DNA of 64,000 nucleotides. Source: Thereva unica (Eukaryota; Arthropoda; Insecta; Diptera; Therevidae). The DNA is taken from positions 81,642,070 to 81,706,069 of the forward strand of contig OX465282.1 of the NCBI GenBank assembly GCA_949987705.1. The letters run 5' to 3'. Shown one piece after another: positions 9,981 to 26,176 of the stretch (within the stretch, counting starts at the first letter, position 1; every line of letters begins with the position of its first letter). A program made the position numbers and the translations under genes. The notes under the pieces are model-generated. The model made no database searches. It saw nothing but the letters and a program-made list of their open reading frames with translations, and was not told where the DNA came from.

Positions 9981-11043
9981 CTACCAGTCCGTCATGTCGT
10001 TCAGTTCATGGTGCAATGTCTAGTAGTAGCTTGGTTTGAAGAATAGAGGAGAATAGGAAAGGTTAGAGGGGGTCTGGAGGGTGTAGAAGAAAATGACGAT
10101 GAACCTCACGTTTGAACTCTAAGATGTTGTACGAGTTCGGAAATACTGACTGCGGGAGATTATTCCACAGTCGAGTTGTTCTATTCATAAACGAACTTCT
10201 AAACCGTATTGTGCGTGAACGAGGGGGCTGTAGGGTAGGGGGGTGAGCCGAGCGGGCTAGTCTTGTGTTGCGGGAAAAGTATTGCCGTTCAGGCAGGAGG
10301 TCCTGAATTTCGGTGGAACAGTCGCCATGGTAATAGCGATAAAGTATGGAGAGGGCTGCTACATTCCTACGGTGGCTCAAGGTGTCTATGGAGGCGCGAA
10401 AGGGGCCATCACCAATGAGTTTGAGGGCACGATTTTGCACCTTGTCGAGACAAGCCAAGGTGATTTTTGGGGCGCCTGCCCAGATATGTGAGTTGTATTC
10501 GAGGCGCGGCCGAATGTAGGATTTGTATATTGTAGCCAATGCGGCTGGCTGGAGGAGGAACTTGCATCTCTTGAGAAATCCAAGGCATTGGGAGGCTTGT
10601 TTGGCGATTTGTAATATGTGATCGTTCCATCGCAGATGCTCCGTTAAAGTTACCCCTAGGATGTTGAGAGTTGAGTCAGCCGTTAGATTCTCTCCATCCA
10701 CCGAGACAGGAGGAAGGTCGGTGCAATTTTTGTTGGTGATCAGACAGTGTTTCGTTTTTGTGGCATTGAATTCGACGCGGTTCATTTCGCCCCAATGAAG
10801 AATCGATTCGGTATCCCGGTTGATCGAAGCCGACATCAGTTGACGGTGGTAAAGACAAAGTCTGGCACGTGCTTGTCTTATATTGTCGAAGGAGTAAGAG
10901 AAATTCAGAGTACCGTCATCAGCGAAGCAGTGAAGTGGGTTGGAGGGGATTGAGAGCAGATCAGACCCCTGGGGAACTCCGGCCGAAATGGCGTGGGGGT
11001 TGGATTTGACGCCGTCCAATACTACCTTGATTGAACGGCCTGA
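9981..11043 (-). pseudogene. LINE copy A, 5'-truncated RT (Jockey/CR1-like)
   Basis: The minus strand encodes the second half of a non-LTR reverse transcriptase, open from about 11043 to 10063. It starts at SGRSIKV, then AGVPQGS, the active-site FADDG, a GVTL word with LRWNDHI, IYKSYIRPRLEY, and a C-terminal RLWNNLPQSVFP segment. About 80 bp of 3' untranslated sequence follow before the BEL insertion, and the poly(A) end is at 3828. There is no RNase H. The 5' end is truncated in the usual LINE way, at a GGCCGTTC word that also occurs at the 3' junction, suggesting microhomology or a short target duplication. It landed in a gypsy RT gene. Copy B is at 49556-51373 on the plus strand. Confidence 0.85.
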
Positions 11044-11340
11044 AATAGCCGTAATAGCCATATTTCGTGCTGAAGGCCATCTTGGGGCAATCTTGTGGTT
11101 CCATTAGGATCTTGTGGTAATCACTGGCCAAGTCGAGGGTGGACAAGTATCTCGAGTGACCGAGCTGGTCTAGGATGTCGTCTATCCTTGGTAAAGGATA
11201 TGCGTCGCCTATTGTTATTTCATTAATTTTTCGGAAGTCTACAACTCCTCGCCATTTCTTCTCACCATCGGGACCCGGTTTTTTTTTAGGACCACTAGTA
11301 GGGGTGAGTTTTATGGACTTTTGCTAGGTTGGACAATCTA
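11044..11340 (-). pseudogene. Gypsy RT fragment, upstream half of LINE target
   Basis: Minus-strand pieces read LPRIDDILDQLG, then YLSTLDLASDYHKILMEP (first catalytic Asp region) and KMAFSTKYGYY. A frameshift lies near the start. The reading stops at the LINE junction, and the next RT motif (PFGLK) appears at the far side of the LINE at 3827. This is the older gypsy copy that received LINE A. Confidence 0.7.
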
Positions 11341-11640
11341 GGTCTTGACTCCGGGTGTAATTCTATTTGGTGGAAAGAACTCGTCAAATCTAACGTTGAA
11401 AAGTATTTCGCTCTTCCTAGGTTATCTATGTAGAATGTCTTCTAGTCCTGTTAAAGGAAATTTATCATCTAACACTTTTTTATTTAATTGTCTGAAATCG
11501 ACAACCATTCTCCATTTTTGGTTTGGTTCTAGTTCTATCTTCTTTCTTAATAGAGTTTTTAGTAGAGCTTTTCTAAAGTTTGTTTCGATTTGTGTTAATT
11601 TTTGCACTATCTCTTCTGCTTCTTTTTCGGACATTTTTTT
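11341..11640 (-). pseudogene. Second gypsy RT fragment, different lineage
   Basis: A minus-strand frame (11422-11634) contains NQKWRMVVDFRQLNKK and a FPLTGLEDIL segment, the N-terminal fingers of a Ty3/gypsy RT. It ends in a stop, and a PSKSPYNSPLLVV segment from the adjoining gypsy follows in another frame. The two fragments repeat the same part of RT, so they come from separate copies that were joined. Confidence 0.6.
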
Positions 11641-12611
11641 CTGGACATGGTTATCTTACATTAGTTCCTACTCCCTATACTTCATGTTTCAGCACGAAAC
11701 AACACGAAGCAAAAATCTGCACTAGAATACACAAAACACAAAAATATAAAATAACCAACAAGGTTTACGATGCTGAACTTCTCGTTTGTTGACACTTCAA
11801 ATAAATAAAACTAAACACTAATTAAAAAATAAATAAAGAAAAAAACTAAAAACAATAATAAATAAAACTAAACACTTTTAACTAAACAATAATTTAAAAC
11901 TTAAAACTAACACCACGCAAACAAAACATGGCAAACCCGAGCATAAATAACACCTAAAAAGAAACAACAATGAAAAAGAAAAATGGTTATAAAACCTTTA
12001 AAATAAATTTCCCTAATTGATCATCAATTAATATATTACAATATGAAAAAAAAAAAAGACAAAAAAAAGAAAACAATTCTAGCCCGCCAATTGAAATTAC
12101 GAAATGTCAGTGACAATCAGCTGATTGCAAGGAAGTTGAATTTACTGGAACTATCATCGCCATTTTAAAATAGTTCCAGTGGCAGGATCGCCATTTTTTC
12201 CACAAGTGAAAAATGCCATCTCCACTTGCGAACTCTGGGCCCTTTACGTCATTTCGAGTGAAGGTAATGCCGATTGGGTTTACAATCAGTTTAGATAGGG
12301 CTTAGATAGCTAGCGAGTGTTTACCGCGGCTCCCAATAGGTTTAACTAGGACTTGGTGTGCGAAATTCTTTTATTTCGCTTTATAATTAGATTGGTCTAA
12401 GGCACATGAACCTAGACCCTTGTATTGTAGTGCAAAGGCTCATAAACCAGTACACTTGAATATTGTTAAGAAAGAAAAAAGATTGCAACTTGTTTTAATG
12501 CTGAAAAACAACTAACTAACTTTATTTCAAAAACGGACTTTTATACAATAATAATTACTTATTCCTAAATCTGAAATTGCCCGAGGGAAGAATTTTGAAT
12601 TTTCACATAGA
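11641..12611. other. AT-rich stretch, no gene recognised
   Basis: Long A-rich runs (11790-12080) are followed by more mixed sequence with an inverted word pair around 12138-12180 (GGAACTATCATCGCCATTTT and AAAATAGTTCC). It is probably decayed LTR or untranslated retroelement sequence. I see no open frame, RNA gene or clear element ends. Confidence 0.4.
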
Positions 12612-12793
12612 ATCATAAATTCATTCTTTCTCATAGGTATCGTAAATTGCTCTCGCAACAATTTACGCCAGTTGCATATAAAATTGGAGTCTTATAACGT
12701 CTGGCAATTTGCGCCAGATACATTAAAAATCAAATATCAGATTTCGTCTGGATTATAATAAAATTTTTCTATGAGAAAGCATTAATTTATGAT
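12612..12793. mobile_element. Small MITE
   Basis: A 182-bp segment has terminal inverted repeats of about 25 bp (ATCATAAATTCATTCTTTC on the left, its near reverse complement on the right, both including CTCATAG). It is non-coding. I could not establish the target duplication. Confidence 0.5.
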
Positions 12794-12810
12794 ATTTGAT
12801 TAGGTTTTTT

Positions 12811-13858
12811 TAACTTCCCAGTATAGGAAGTTATTGTAATCGGTCCGAAAATTGAAATCGAAAATTTCAACGTATTTTCATCTTTCAAGGTCCCAGGAGC
12901 ATTTTAAGCAAAAAATTGGGAGGAAGTATGTGTGTGTGTGTGTGTGTGTGTATGTGCGTACGGATGTGGTCATTTTTTCCTGCACGATATCGCGCGAACC
13001 AAAACTGATATCGACTTCGTTGAGGTGTTGTTCGAAGCGTATTAACCGAAATATGATCTGAAAAGAATTTCATGAAATTCGGTCCAGCCGTTTTTTTGTT
13101 TAAGGGACGTAAGTGATTTTTGTACCTGCACGATATCGCCCGAACCACGAAAGATATTGACTTACTTGAGGTGCCGTTCGAAGCGTGTTAGCGACAATAT
13201 TATCTGAAAAGATTTTTATAATATTCGGTCCAGCGGTTTTTTGGTTTAAATGACTTAAGTGATTTTTGTAACTGCACGATATCGCGCGAACTATAAAAGA
13301 TATCGACTTAGTTGACGTGCCGTTCGAAGAGTATTAACCAAAATATGATCTGAAAAGATTTTCATGAAATTCGGTCCAGCCGTTTTTTGCTTAAGCGGCG
13401 TAAGTGATTTTTGTACCTGCACGATATCGCCCGAACCACGAAAGATATTGACTTACTTGAGGTGCCGTTAGAAGCGTATTAGCGACAATATAATCTGAAA
13501 AGATTTTTATAATATTCGGTCCAGCGGGTTTTTGGTTTAACTGACTTAAGTGATTTTTGTACCTGCACGATACCGCGCGACCTAAAAACTATATCGACTT
13601 CATTGAGGTGCCGAAAAACATTAATACATTAATTTTATATACATTTTCGTCTTCCTAATCATGTAAGTGCGCACATTTAGTTTGACATTTTAGCGAAGAT
13701 ATTGATAAACAATTGTGACAAATTCTCAGTATTATGCATATATTCTATATTGCCTACTGTTCATTTATTATTAAAATATCCAATCATAATATTCAACATC
13801 CATCATACTGGGAAGTTGATCGTGTGGACCGAAAGGGTCGAACCCACATCCCAACTAG
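12811..13858. mobile_element. Helentron-like (HINE-type) element, copy A, with minisatellite
   Basis: The element starts TAACTTCCCAGTATAGGAAG right after a T-run. It carries a (TG)n tract, then five tandem units of about 142-147 bp (starting near 12983, 13124, 13270, 13417 and 13562), each with a CTGCACGATATCG-type word. It ends with the inverted word ATACTGGGAAGTT, a compound hairpin (GTGTGGACC...GGTC...CCACA) and CCCAACTAG, again followed by a T-run. Subterminal inverted repeats, internal tandem repeats, a 3' hairpin and insertion in T-runs are the features described for DINE/HINE elements mobilised by Helentrons. It encodes no protein. Copies B and C are at 52248 and 60787. Confidence 0.6.
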
Positions 13859-13929
13859 TTTTTTTTTTTTTTTTGATTTATTTTAGATATTTGCTTAATG
13901 TTATGAATTAATTGAAATATTATTATAAT

Positions 13930-14543
13930 AATGATTGATTCCTCAACACTTTAGTTATTACCTAAAGCTTTCTTTTCAAGAAGTCACGCTGTAGAGCTCT
14001 TTCGCTCTTATACAGTTTGTTTATTTGGCCAAGGTTCTTGATACCTTGACCAATTATTATTGCGTATAGTTAAGATTAAGATTAGCTAAGGTTCTTGGTA
14101 CCTTTGCCAAATGTTGTGAGTGCAGCTTGTTCTATGTACAGTGCAGTGCACCTAATGCAAAAAAAGAACCTTAAAAAAGGTATTAATTTAAAGAAACACT
14201 TTCAACGTTGATTGACAACTGAGATTTATTGTTACCCTGACTTTATATATACCTTACAAAACAACAACAAACAAAAAAAAACATTGACATGAATAAAAAT
14301 ATTTTCGGACGACAAAATACAAAAATTTCCCAACGATAAAAACTGCAACGATGCAAATTAGACATTTATTTCTTTCCTTTGAACTCAAAGGCTCAGATAA
14401 CAGCAGACATAATCTGAGCCCATCTTCGTGATAAATGCAATTTCTAACGGTAATTCTTATCATGATAAGATAGTGTGGTTGCATTTTGCCTTAATTTTAA
14501 TTCCTAGGAATTTTGTTATTGGTTTTTATGTTGCCCCTGAACA
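13930..14543 (-). repeat. 3' LTR of an env-bearing gypsy, left end uncertain
   Basis: On the minus strand the LTR begins TGTTCAGGGG at 14543, immediately after a GGGGGGAGGA polypurine tract (14544-14553) that follows an env C-terminus. A TATATATAAAG word near 14240-14252 is a plausible promoter, about 290 bp into the LTR. I could not find the other LTR, so the left limit is an estimate. Confidence 0.45.
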
Positions 14544-14570
14544 TCCTCCCCCCGTTGAAGCATTGATTCA

Positions 14571-15015
14571 ACTGTCTTGGGTGGGCATGTTGATGCTGAA
14601 GTCCGATGCTGTGTGTTGTCTTGGCCGAGGTGTTGGTTTCTGTTCGCGTTGTATGCAGAAATTTGGACGGAATTTCCATAGTAACCATATGGCGGTTGAA
14701 GCTGCTACGATAGCTGCAATGTATCCTATGGATAGCTGGTGGATATCGTGTGGTCGAATCTTCATGGCCAGATCATTGTGAAGCAATTGAGTGTTGATCC
14801 TGTCCTTTATTTCTTGAAGGTCAGTTTGGTTTGACTGATATTGCTTAACTTGTTTGATTAGTGATTTTATCTGCTCTGGCTTCGCTTTGTCCGAAATTGG
14901 GCTTATGGCACTATATGATGTTCTACTGGTGCGTAGTTGAATGTTGTGCCCCTGTATTGTGACGTAGTTATTATTGATAACACAATTTTGTTTTATTACT
15001 AGGAGTCCGGATCCT
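14571..15015 (-). pseudogene. Gypsy-type env C-terminal fragment
   Basis: The minus-strand frame shows the carboxyl end of a retroelement envelope protein: a GSGLLVIK segment, a polar helix with QIKSLIKQVKQYQ, a single membrane span (IGYIAAIVAASTAIWLLW) and a basic cytoplasmic tail ending just before the polypurine tract. The N-terminal three quarters are missing; the frame continues to the right only into AT-rich insert sequence. Homologous but different env genes are at 17936 and 27722. Confidence 0.6.
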
Positions 15016-15151
15016 TCAAAACACGGGGGGAAATTAAATAAAATCCGTTTATTAATAATAATATCAAAAAAAAAAAAAAATAATAATAAAAATTTAGCTA
15101 CCATTAACAATTTAGTTAAATTATAATAATATAAAAAGAAAGACAAACAAA

Positions 15152-15552
15152 TAAAAAAAATAAATGGTTAAAAAAAATTTTTAAAAAAAATTCTTTACAT
15201 TAACTAAAAAATGTACTGAAAAGTAAAAAATAAAAAATATTTTAAAGAAAGCGTGAAATTTCAATTTTAATGAAAAAGTTAATTAAAAGAATGGCGCATT
15301 TTTCATCAAAAATTGAAAATATAACTGTAAATCGCGTGAGATTTACAATAACCCTCAATTTTTTGCTTTGTTAATTTCAAATTCTAACAAAATTTTTTGA
15401 TGAAAAATGCGCCATTCTTTTAATTAACTTTTTCATTAAAATTGAAATTTCACGCTTTCTTTAAAATATTTTTTATTTTTTACTTTTCAGTACATTTTTT
15501 AGTTAATGTAAAGAATTTTTTTTAAAAATTTTTTTTAACCATTTATTTTATT
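15152..15552. mobile_element. Large AT-rich palindrome
   Basis: Left arm (about 15152-15312) and right arm (about 15393-15552) are near-perfect reverse complements, each including ATGCGCCATTCTTTTAATTA or its complement. About 80 bp lie between them. The arms begin and end with AAATAAATGGTTA and its complement. It looks like a foldback element or a MITE with very long terminal repeats. It is non-coding. Confidence 0.7.
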
Positions 15553-16078
15553 TTCTACTTTTTAGTTTATTATATGTATTCCGCCATTTTATGATGGCAA
15601 TTCTATTAGATTTAAAATTACGTCACACAGTTTACTGTATTCATTTGATACCCATGTCGTGGGCTCGGTGGAACATAATTGCAAAAACGGCCGCCATCTC
15701 GGAACCGTCTTCTTGATTTTTTTACAAAAAGGTCAGATTGCATTTAGTACTTATACATGATGAGTTGAACTCAAGTTGAACCCAAGTCTAACTACATGTA
15801 AACGGGAGTCGAGTTGAGTTAAGGTTGACTGAACTCGACTCAGCTCTGCTACCTGGGTTTAATTGAAATTATGCATACGGACATGAGTTCAGTATTTGAG
15901 TAGTTGAATTTAGTTGACAGCAGTATCTCTGTGTTTGTTTGTGATTTTTTGTAACGTGTATTGCTTCTTTATTATCAACTCACCCTTAACTCAACTATTC
16001 ATCTCATCATTCATACACATTAACCACCCGAACTACGAGTGTGTGCAAAATTGGTAGTTGATCGGTTATATTTTCTAC
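15552..16078. repeat. Degenerate 269-bp repeat copy split by a probable MITE
   Basis: The first 200 bp are a diverged copy of the 269-bp unit (CATTTGATACCCATGT, CGGCCGCCATCT). A 40-bp start word, TTTCTACTTTTTAGT, is repeated at 16071. Between them, about 15757-16011 has terminal words ATGATGAGTTGAAC and TTCATCTCATCAT and contains repeated GAGTTGA-type words. I call this a MITE with low confidence. Confidence 0.45.
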
Positions 16079-17356
16079 TTTTTAGTCTATTATAAGCTTT
16101 CCGCAATTTAGTGTTGGCCGCCATTTTGAATTTGGAATGACGCCACATAGCTTATTGTGTCCTACCTGTCATATCCTTTCATTTAATACCCATGTCAGAG
16201 GGCCGCGGAGCACAATTTCAAAAATCGGGCGCCATTTTGGAACCGCCATCTTGATATTTTTACAAAATGGCCAGATTGCATTGTCATCCAAACTAAACGT
16301 GTATGCAAAATTTCAGCTCTATCCGAACCCGGGAAGTGGGTCAAATTTAACTTCCAAGATTTGACGACAAACAGTGTAAGTGTTGGCCGCCATTTTGAAT
16401 TTGGAATGACGCCACATAGCTTATTGTGTTCTACCTGTCATATCCTTTCATTTGATACCCATGTCAGAGGGCCGCGGAGCACAATTTCAAAAATCGGGCG
16501 CCATTTTGGAACCGCCATCTTGATATTTTTACAAAATGGCCAGATTGAATTGTCACCCAAACTAAACGTGTATGCAAAATTTCAGCTCTATCCGAAACCG
16601 GGAAGTGGGTCAAATTTAACTTCCAAGATTTGACGACAAACAGTGCAAGTGTTGGCCGCCATTTTGAATTTAGAATGACGCCACATAGCTTATTGTGTTC
16701 TACCTGTCATATCCTTTCATTTGATACCCATGTCAGAGGGCCGCGGAGCACAATTTCAAAAATCGGGCGCCATTTTGGAACCGCCATCATGATATTTTTA
16801 CAAAATGGCCAGATTGCATTGTCATCCGAACTAAACGTGTATGCAAAATTTCAGCTCTATCCGAAACCGGGAAGTGGGTCAAATTTAACTTCCAAGATTT
16901 GACGACAAACAGTGTAAGTGTTGTCCGCCATTTTGAATTTGGAATGACGCCACATAGCTTATTGTGTTCTACCTGTCATATCCTTTCATTTGATACCCAT
17001 TTCAAAGGGCCGCGGAGCACAATTTCAAAAATCGGGCGCCATTTTGGAACCGCCATCTTGATATTTTTACAAAGTGGCCAGATTGCATTGTTATCCAAAC
17101 TAAACGTGTATGCAAAATTTCAGCTCTATCCGAAACCGGGAAGTGGGTCAAATTTAACTTCCAAGATTTGACGACAAACAGTGTGAGTAAAATAAAAGCG
17201 GGCGCCATTTTGGAACCGCTATCTTGATATTTTTACAAAATGGCCAGATTGCATTGTCATCCAAACTAAACGTGTATGCAAAATTTCAGCTCTATCCGAA
17301 ACCGGGAAGTGGGTCAAATTTAACTTCCAAGATTTGACGACAAACAGTGCAAGTTA
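16079..17356. repeat. 269-bp tandem repeat array
   Basis: Four full units start near 16110, 16379, 16648 and 16917, exactly 269 bp apart. A partial fifth (17195-17350) lacks the first part. Units are nearly identical. Each includes GGCCGCCATTTTGAATTTGG, CATTTGATACCCATGTCAGA, GGAACCGCCATCTTGAT and GACGACAAACAGTG. Short open frames of about 90 codons recur in every unit, but they follow from the repetition and are not genes. The reverse complement shares a core of about 40 bp with the Helitron 128-bp unit. Confidence 0.9.
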
Positions 17357-17379
17357 AATAAAAGAATTTAAAAACACAA

Positions 17380-17744
17380 AACTCTATAGTTGGGGCTGCT
17401 CCTCCGCAACCTCTCGGAAGTCTCTCTCTCTCGTCCAACACCTCTATCGCGTTTTCCTCTTCGGCAACTGGCTCATCAGGCGGCTCTACCTCGACCTCTT
17501 CAAGGAACTCGCCGATGGCATCAAATAAAGGTTCCAGAGCTTCCACTCGCCAAAATCTTCTATTGGCAGCCTCATCTTTAATTTTAAAACTTTTAATTAC
17601 CGTCTTGTAACTACTCAGAATGGTAAATGCAACCCCGCTAATTATTTTCAATGAACTTATAACAAAAACAAAAAAAAAACAAACAAAAAACGGTGCTAAA
17701 GACGATACCATCGCATATCGTTCCACCTCGCATACCCAAATCAA
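17380..17744 (-). CDS. Unassigned membrane-span frame with acidic tail
   Basis: The minus-strand frame begins at 17744, has a hydrophobic segment (SSLAPFFVCFFFVFVISSLK), then a soluble part and an acidic stretch (EEVEVEPPDEPVAEEENA), and stops inside the 269-bp array. I do not recognise it. A single membrane span followed by a charged tail would suit the end of an envelope protein on the minus strand, but no other env motif is present. It is probably a fragment and may not be expressed. Confidence 0.3.
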
Positions 17745-17935
17745 TCAAAAAAAAAAAATAGAAAAAATAAAAAAACAATTATATTGCACTCAGTAATTTC
17801 GAAGCAAAAACGGCGGAGAAACGGTGGTTCAATTAGCAAGGCAATAAGAGGCACATAAAATTAAATTAATAATTAAGTTAATTAACTAATCCAAGTATAG
17901 ATAATATTAAACTAGATTCTAAACCTAGTTTCATT

Positions 17936-23822
<5,887 letters not shown>

Positions 23823-25350
23823 TCCAGTCAAATTAGAGGTTTGACTGGAAGATAATTCGGAAGTTGCTGAAAATTGGAACAGCCCTTAAAAACATTATTA
23901 TACGTATAAGCTGTAGAGACTGCCACGCGATTGGACGACTGCAAACTTTTTTATTCAAGGTCAAAGGGTCAAAATATAAGTTTTTTGCAAATATATGCTT
24001 AACCGTACGTCTTATCAGAAAATTGTGTTTACAACGTTTGTAGATTAGGCGATTATCTACAAAAAAATATATTATACATTTTCTCGTAGGAATTGCCATT
24101 TCTGAGATATTGTCGTTTTAATAAGTTAAGATACTCATATTCTATCATTCCCGACTTGTAAAGGTCATCAGAAATTTAATAAATCCTTTGTTGGAGTACG
24201 CGGCTAATATTTTCAGGGGTGATTCCTGCATATGTTTGGAGAAAAAAATTGTTCTACAGAGGGCGGCTATCTCCACTATCCACTAAGATACAGGGTGATT
24301 AGGGAAATTTTTTTTTTTTTTTAAATTTACTGAAATTTGAATAACTCCTAAAGTAATTATCATAAAGTATCCTAATTAGGCTCATCTTTTAGCTAAATGT
24401 GTATTCTTTTATTTGGTATAAAGCACAGCAACCTGAGTGACTCCGTTCAAAAAATATAAGGCTCAAACCAATGCTTTGAATCTAGACCTGGCAGATTTCT
24501 TCGTTTCTCTCAGAAAATTCGTTAGTAACAGTACATTTTTTTGCTTTTCTGATGCACCAAACTATTACTTACAATATTTCCATACACAATAAGTGTTTAT
24601 TTTGGGTAGTTTTGTAGGTAGTTGTAGTAGTAGTAGTTTTATCGTGAACAATTAAAAAGTTACTCGTCTATCAACTGCGGCATAGTAGCATTGGTTTGAG
24701 CCTACATATTTTTTGAACGGAGCCACTCAGTTTGCTGTGCTTTATACCAAATAAAAGAATACATATTTACCTAAAAGATGAGCCTAATTAGGCTACTTTA
24801 TGATAATTACTTTAGGAGTTATTCAAATTTCAGTAAATTTAAAAAAAAAAAATTTTCCCTAATCACCCTGTATCTTAGTGGATAGTGGAGATAGCCGCCC
24901 TCTGTAGAACAATTTTTTTCTCCAAACATATGCAGGAATCACCCCTGAAAATATTAGCCGCGTACTCCAACAAAGGATTTATTAAATTTCTGATGACCTT
25001 TACAAGTCGGGAATGATAGAATATGAGTATTTTAACTTATTAAAACGACAATATCTCAGAAATGGCAATTCCTACGAGAAAATGTATAATATATTTTTTT
25101 GTAGATAATCGCCTAATCTACAAACGTTGTAAACACAATTTTCTGATAAGACGTACGGTTTAGCATATATTTGCAAAAAACTGATATTTTGACCCATTGA
25201 CCTTGAATAAAAAAGTTTGCAGTCGTCCAATCGCGTGGCAGTCTCTACAGCTTATGTATATAATAATGTTTTTAAGGGCTGTTCCAATTTTCGGCAACTT
25301 CCGAATTATCTTCCAATTATGGCGTTTTTTCGTCTATTTTGACTGGACTA
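23823..25350. mobile_element. Foldback element with about 660-bp arms
   Basis: The left arm (about 23823-24482) and right arm (about 24690-25350) are near-perfect reverse complements around a spacer of about 205 bp. The outer ends are GTCCAGTCAAA and TTTGACTGGAC, each flanked by TA. It splits the minisatellite; the corresponding place in the inverted copy near 32390 is uninterrupted. It is non-coding. TA flanks and long terminal repeats suggest a Tc1/mariner-type MITE or another foldback type. Confidence 0.75.
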
Positions 25351-26176
25351 TTTAGCCACAATATTTTGTTTAACCACAATATGTTCTTTCTTCATTCTTT
25401 ACGTTTTTCTCTAATCCACAATATCAACTTTATTTCTTTATCCTTTTCAGAAACAACAACTCAAAAGGAGTTCCGACTACCCGACGCCCATATAATATAA
25501 CCGAACTTAAGAAAAGCTTTTACTTTTTCTTCCCAACCAAAAACTCGCCATTTTTGCAAAATCGCTCCTCATAAATCCGAAAAACTGCGGATTTGGCAGT
25601 TCTCACGGGCAACTTTGACCTTCAATTTATTTAACTTTTTGGTCGCACATTAAGTGCCTATTTAGCGTTTCTCACACCTGAAATTAGCGCGAAAAATTAT
25701 CTCATCAGAGAAAGGCTCATATTACCGGCACCGCTGTCGTTCCCGTGCAGGGAAAATGTGCATGGTTGTAATAACTGCAACTGGAATTGCAATATGAGTT
25801 TTTCACAACATTCCTTCCCCCTTAAAGGAAGAGAATCGTTACAAAGTAAGACGATTCTCTTATTGCAGGGAGGTATTTTTTGTGATATGATAGTTGTTAT
25901 GGCTATGATCTTCGCCTCTGGATTTGAGGTTACTATTATTTGGGTTTTTGTTTTTGTCTTATAGTTTTGTTTTTGTTCGACCCTTTAGTGTATCCACTTT
26001 GTTTTGAGGGTGTTCATTTAGTTCCTACATTACCTGTGTGGAGACTTGACGTGACGCAATTATTATTTTTATTTGTGTGTTTCACTTAATTTCAAAGGTG
26101 AGTTTAGGGGGTCAATTTTATATGTGTCCCGATAAACGTTTATTCTTATTATTTTTTTTTGTGTTGTTTTTATTCT
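25351..26176 (+). other. 5' region of glycine-rich gag element
   Basis: This holds the last minisatellite units and then about 700 bp of non-coding sequence up to the gag start. An inverted copy occupies 31540-32408. The stretch has no open frame of note and ends in a T-run (26150-26160) whose length differs between the copies. Confidence 0.5.

Noticed and set aside
13815..13860. GGTTCGACCC on the minus strand as a tRNA-type B box (SINE or tRNA gene)
   Set aside because: No matching A box or cloverleaf at the right distance; the words form the 3' hairpin of the Helentron-like element. A SINE origin is not fully excluded.
16137..17171. Series of 75-90 codon frames, one per unit
   Set aside because: They recur with the 269-bp period, differ only as the repeat differs, and match no protein family; they are by-products of the array.
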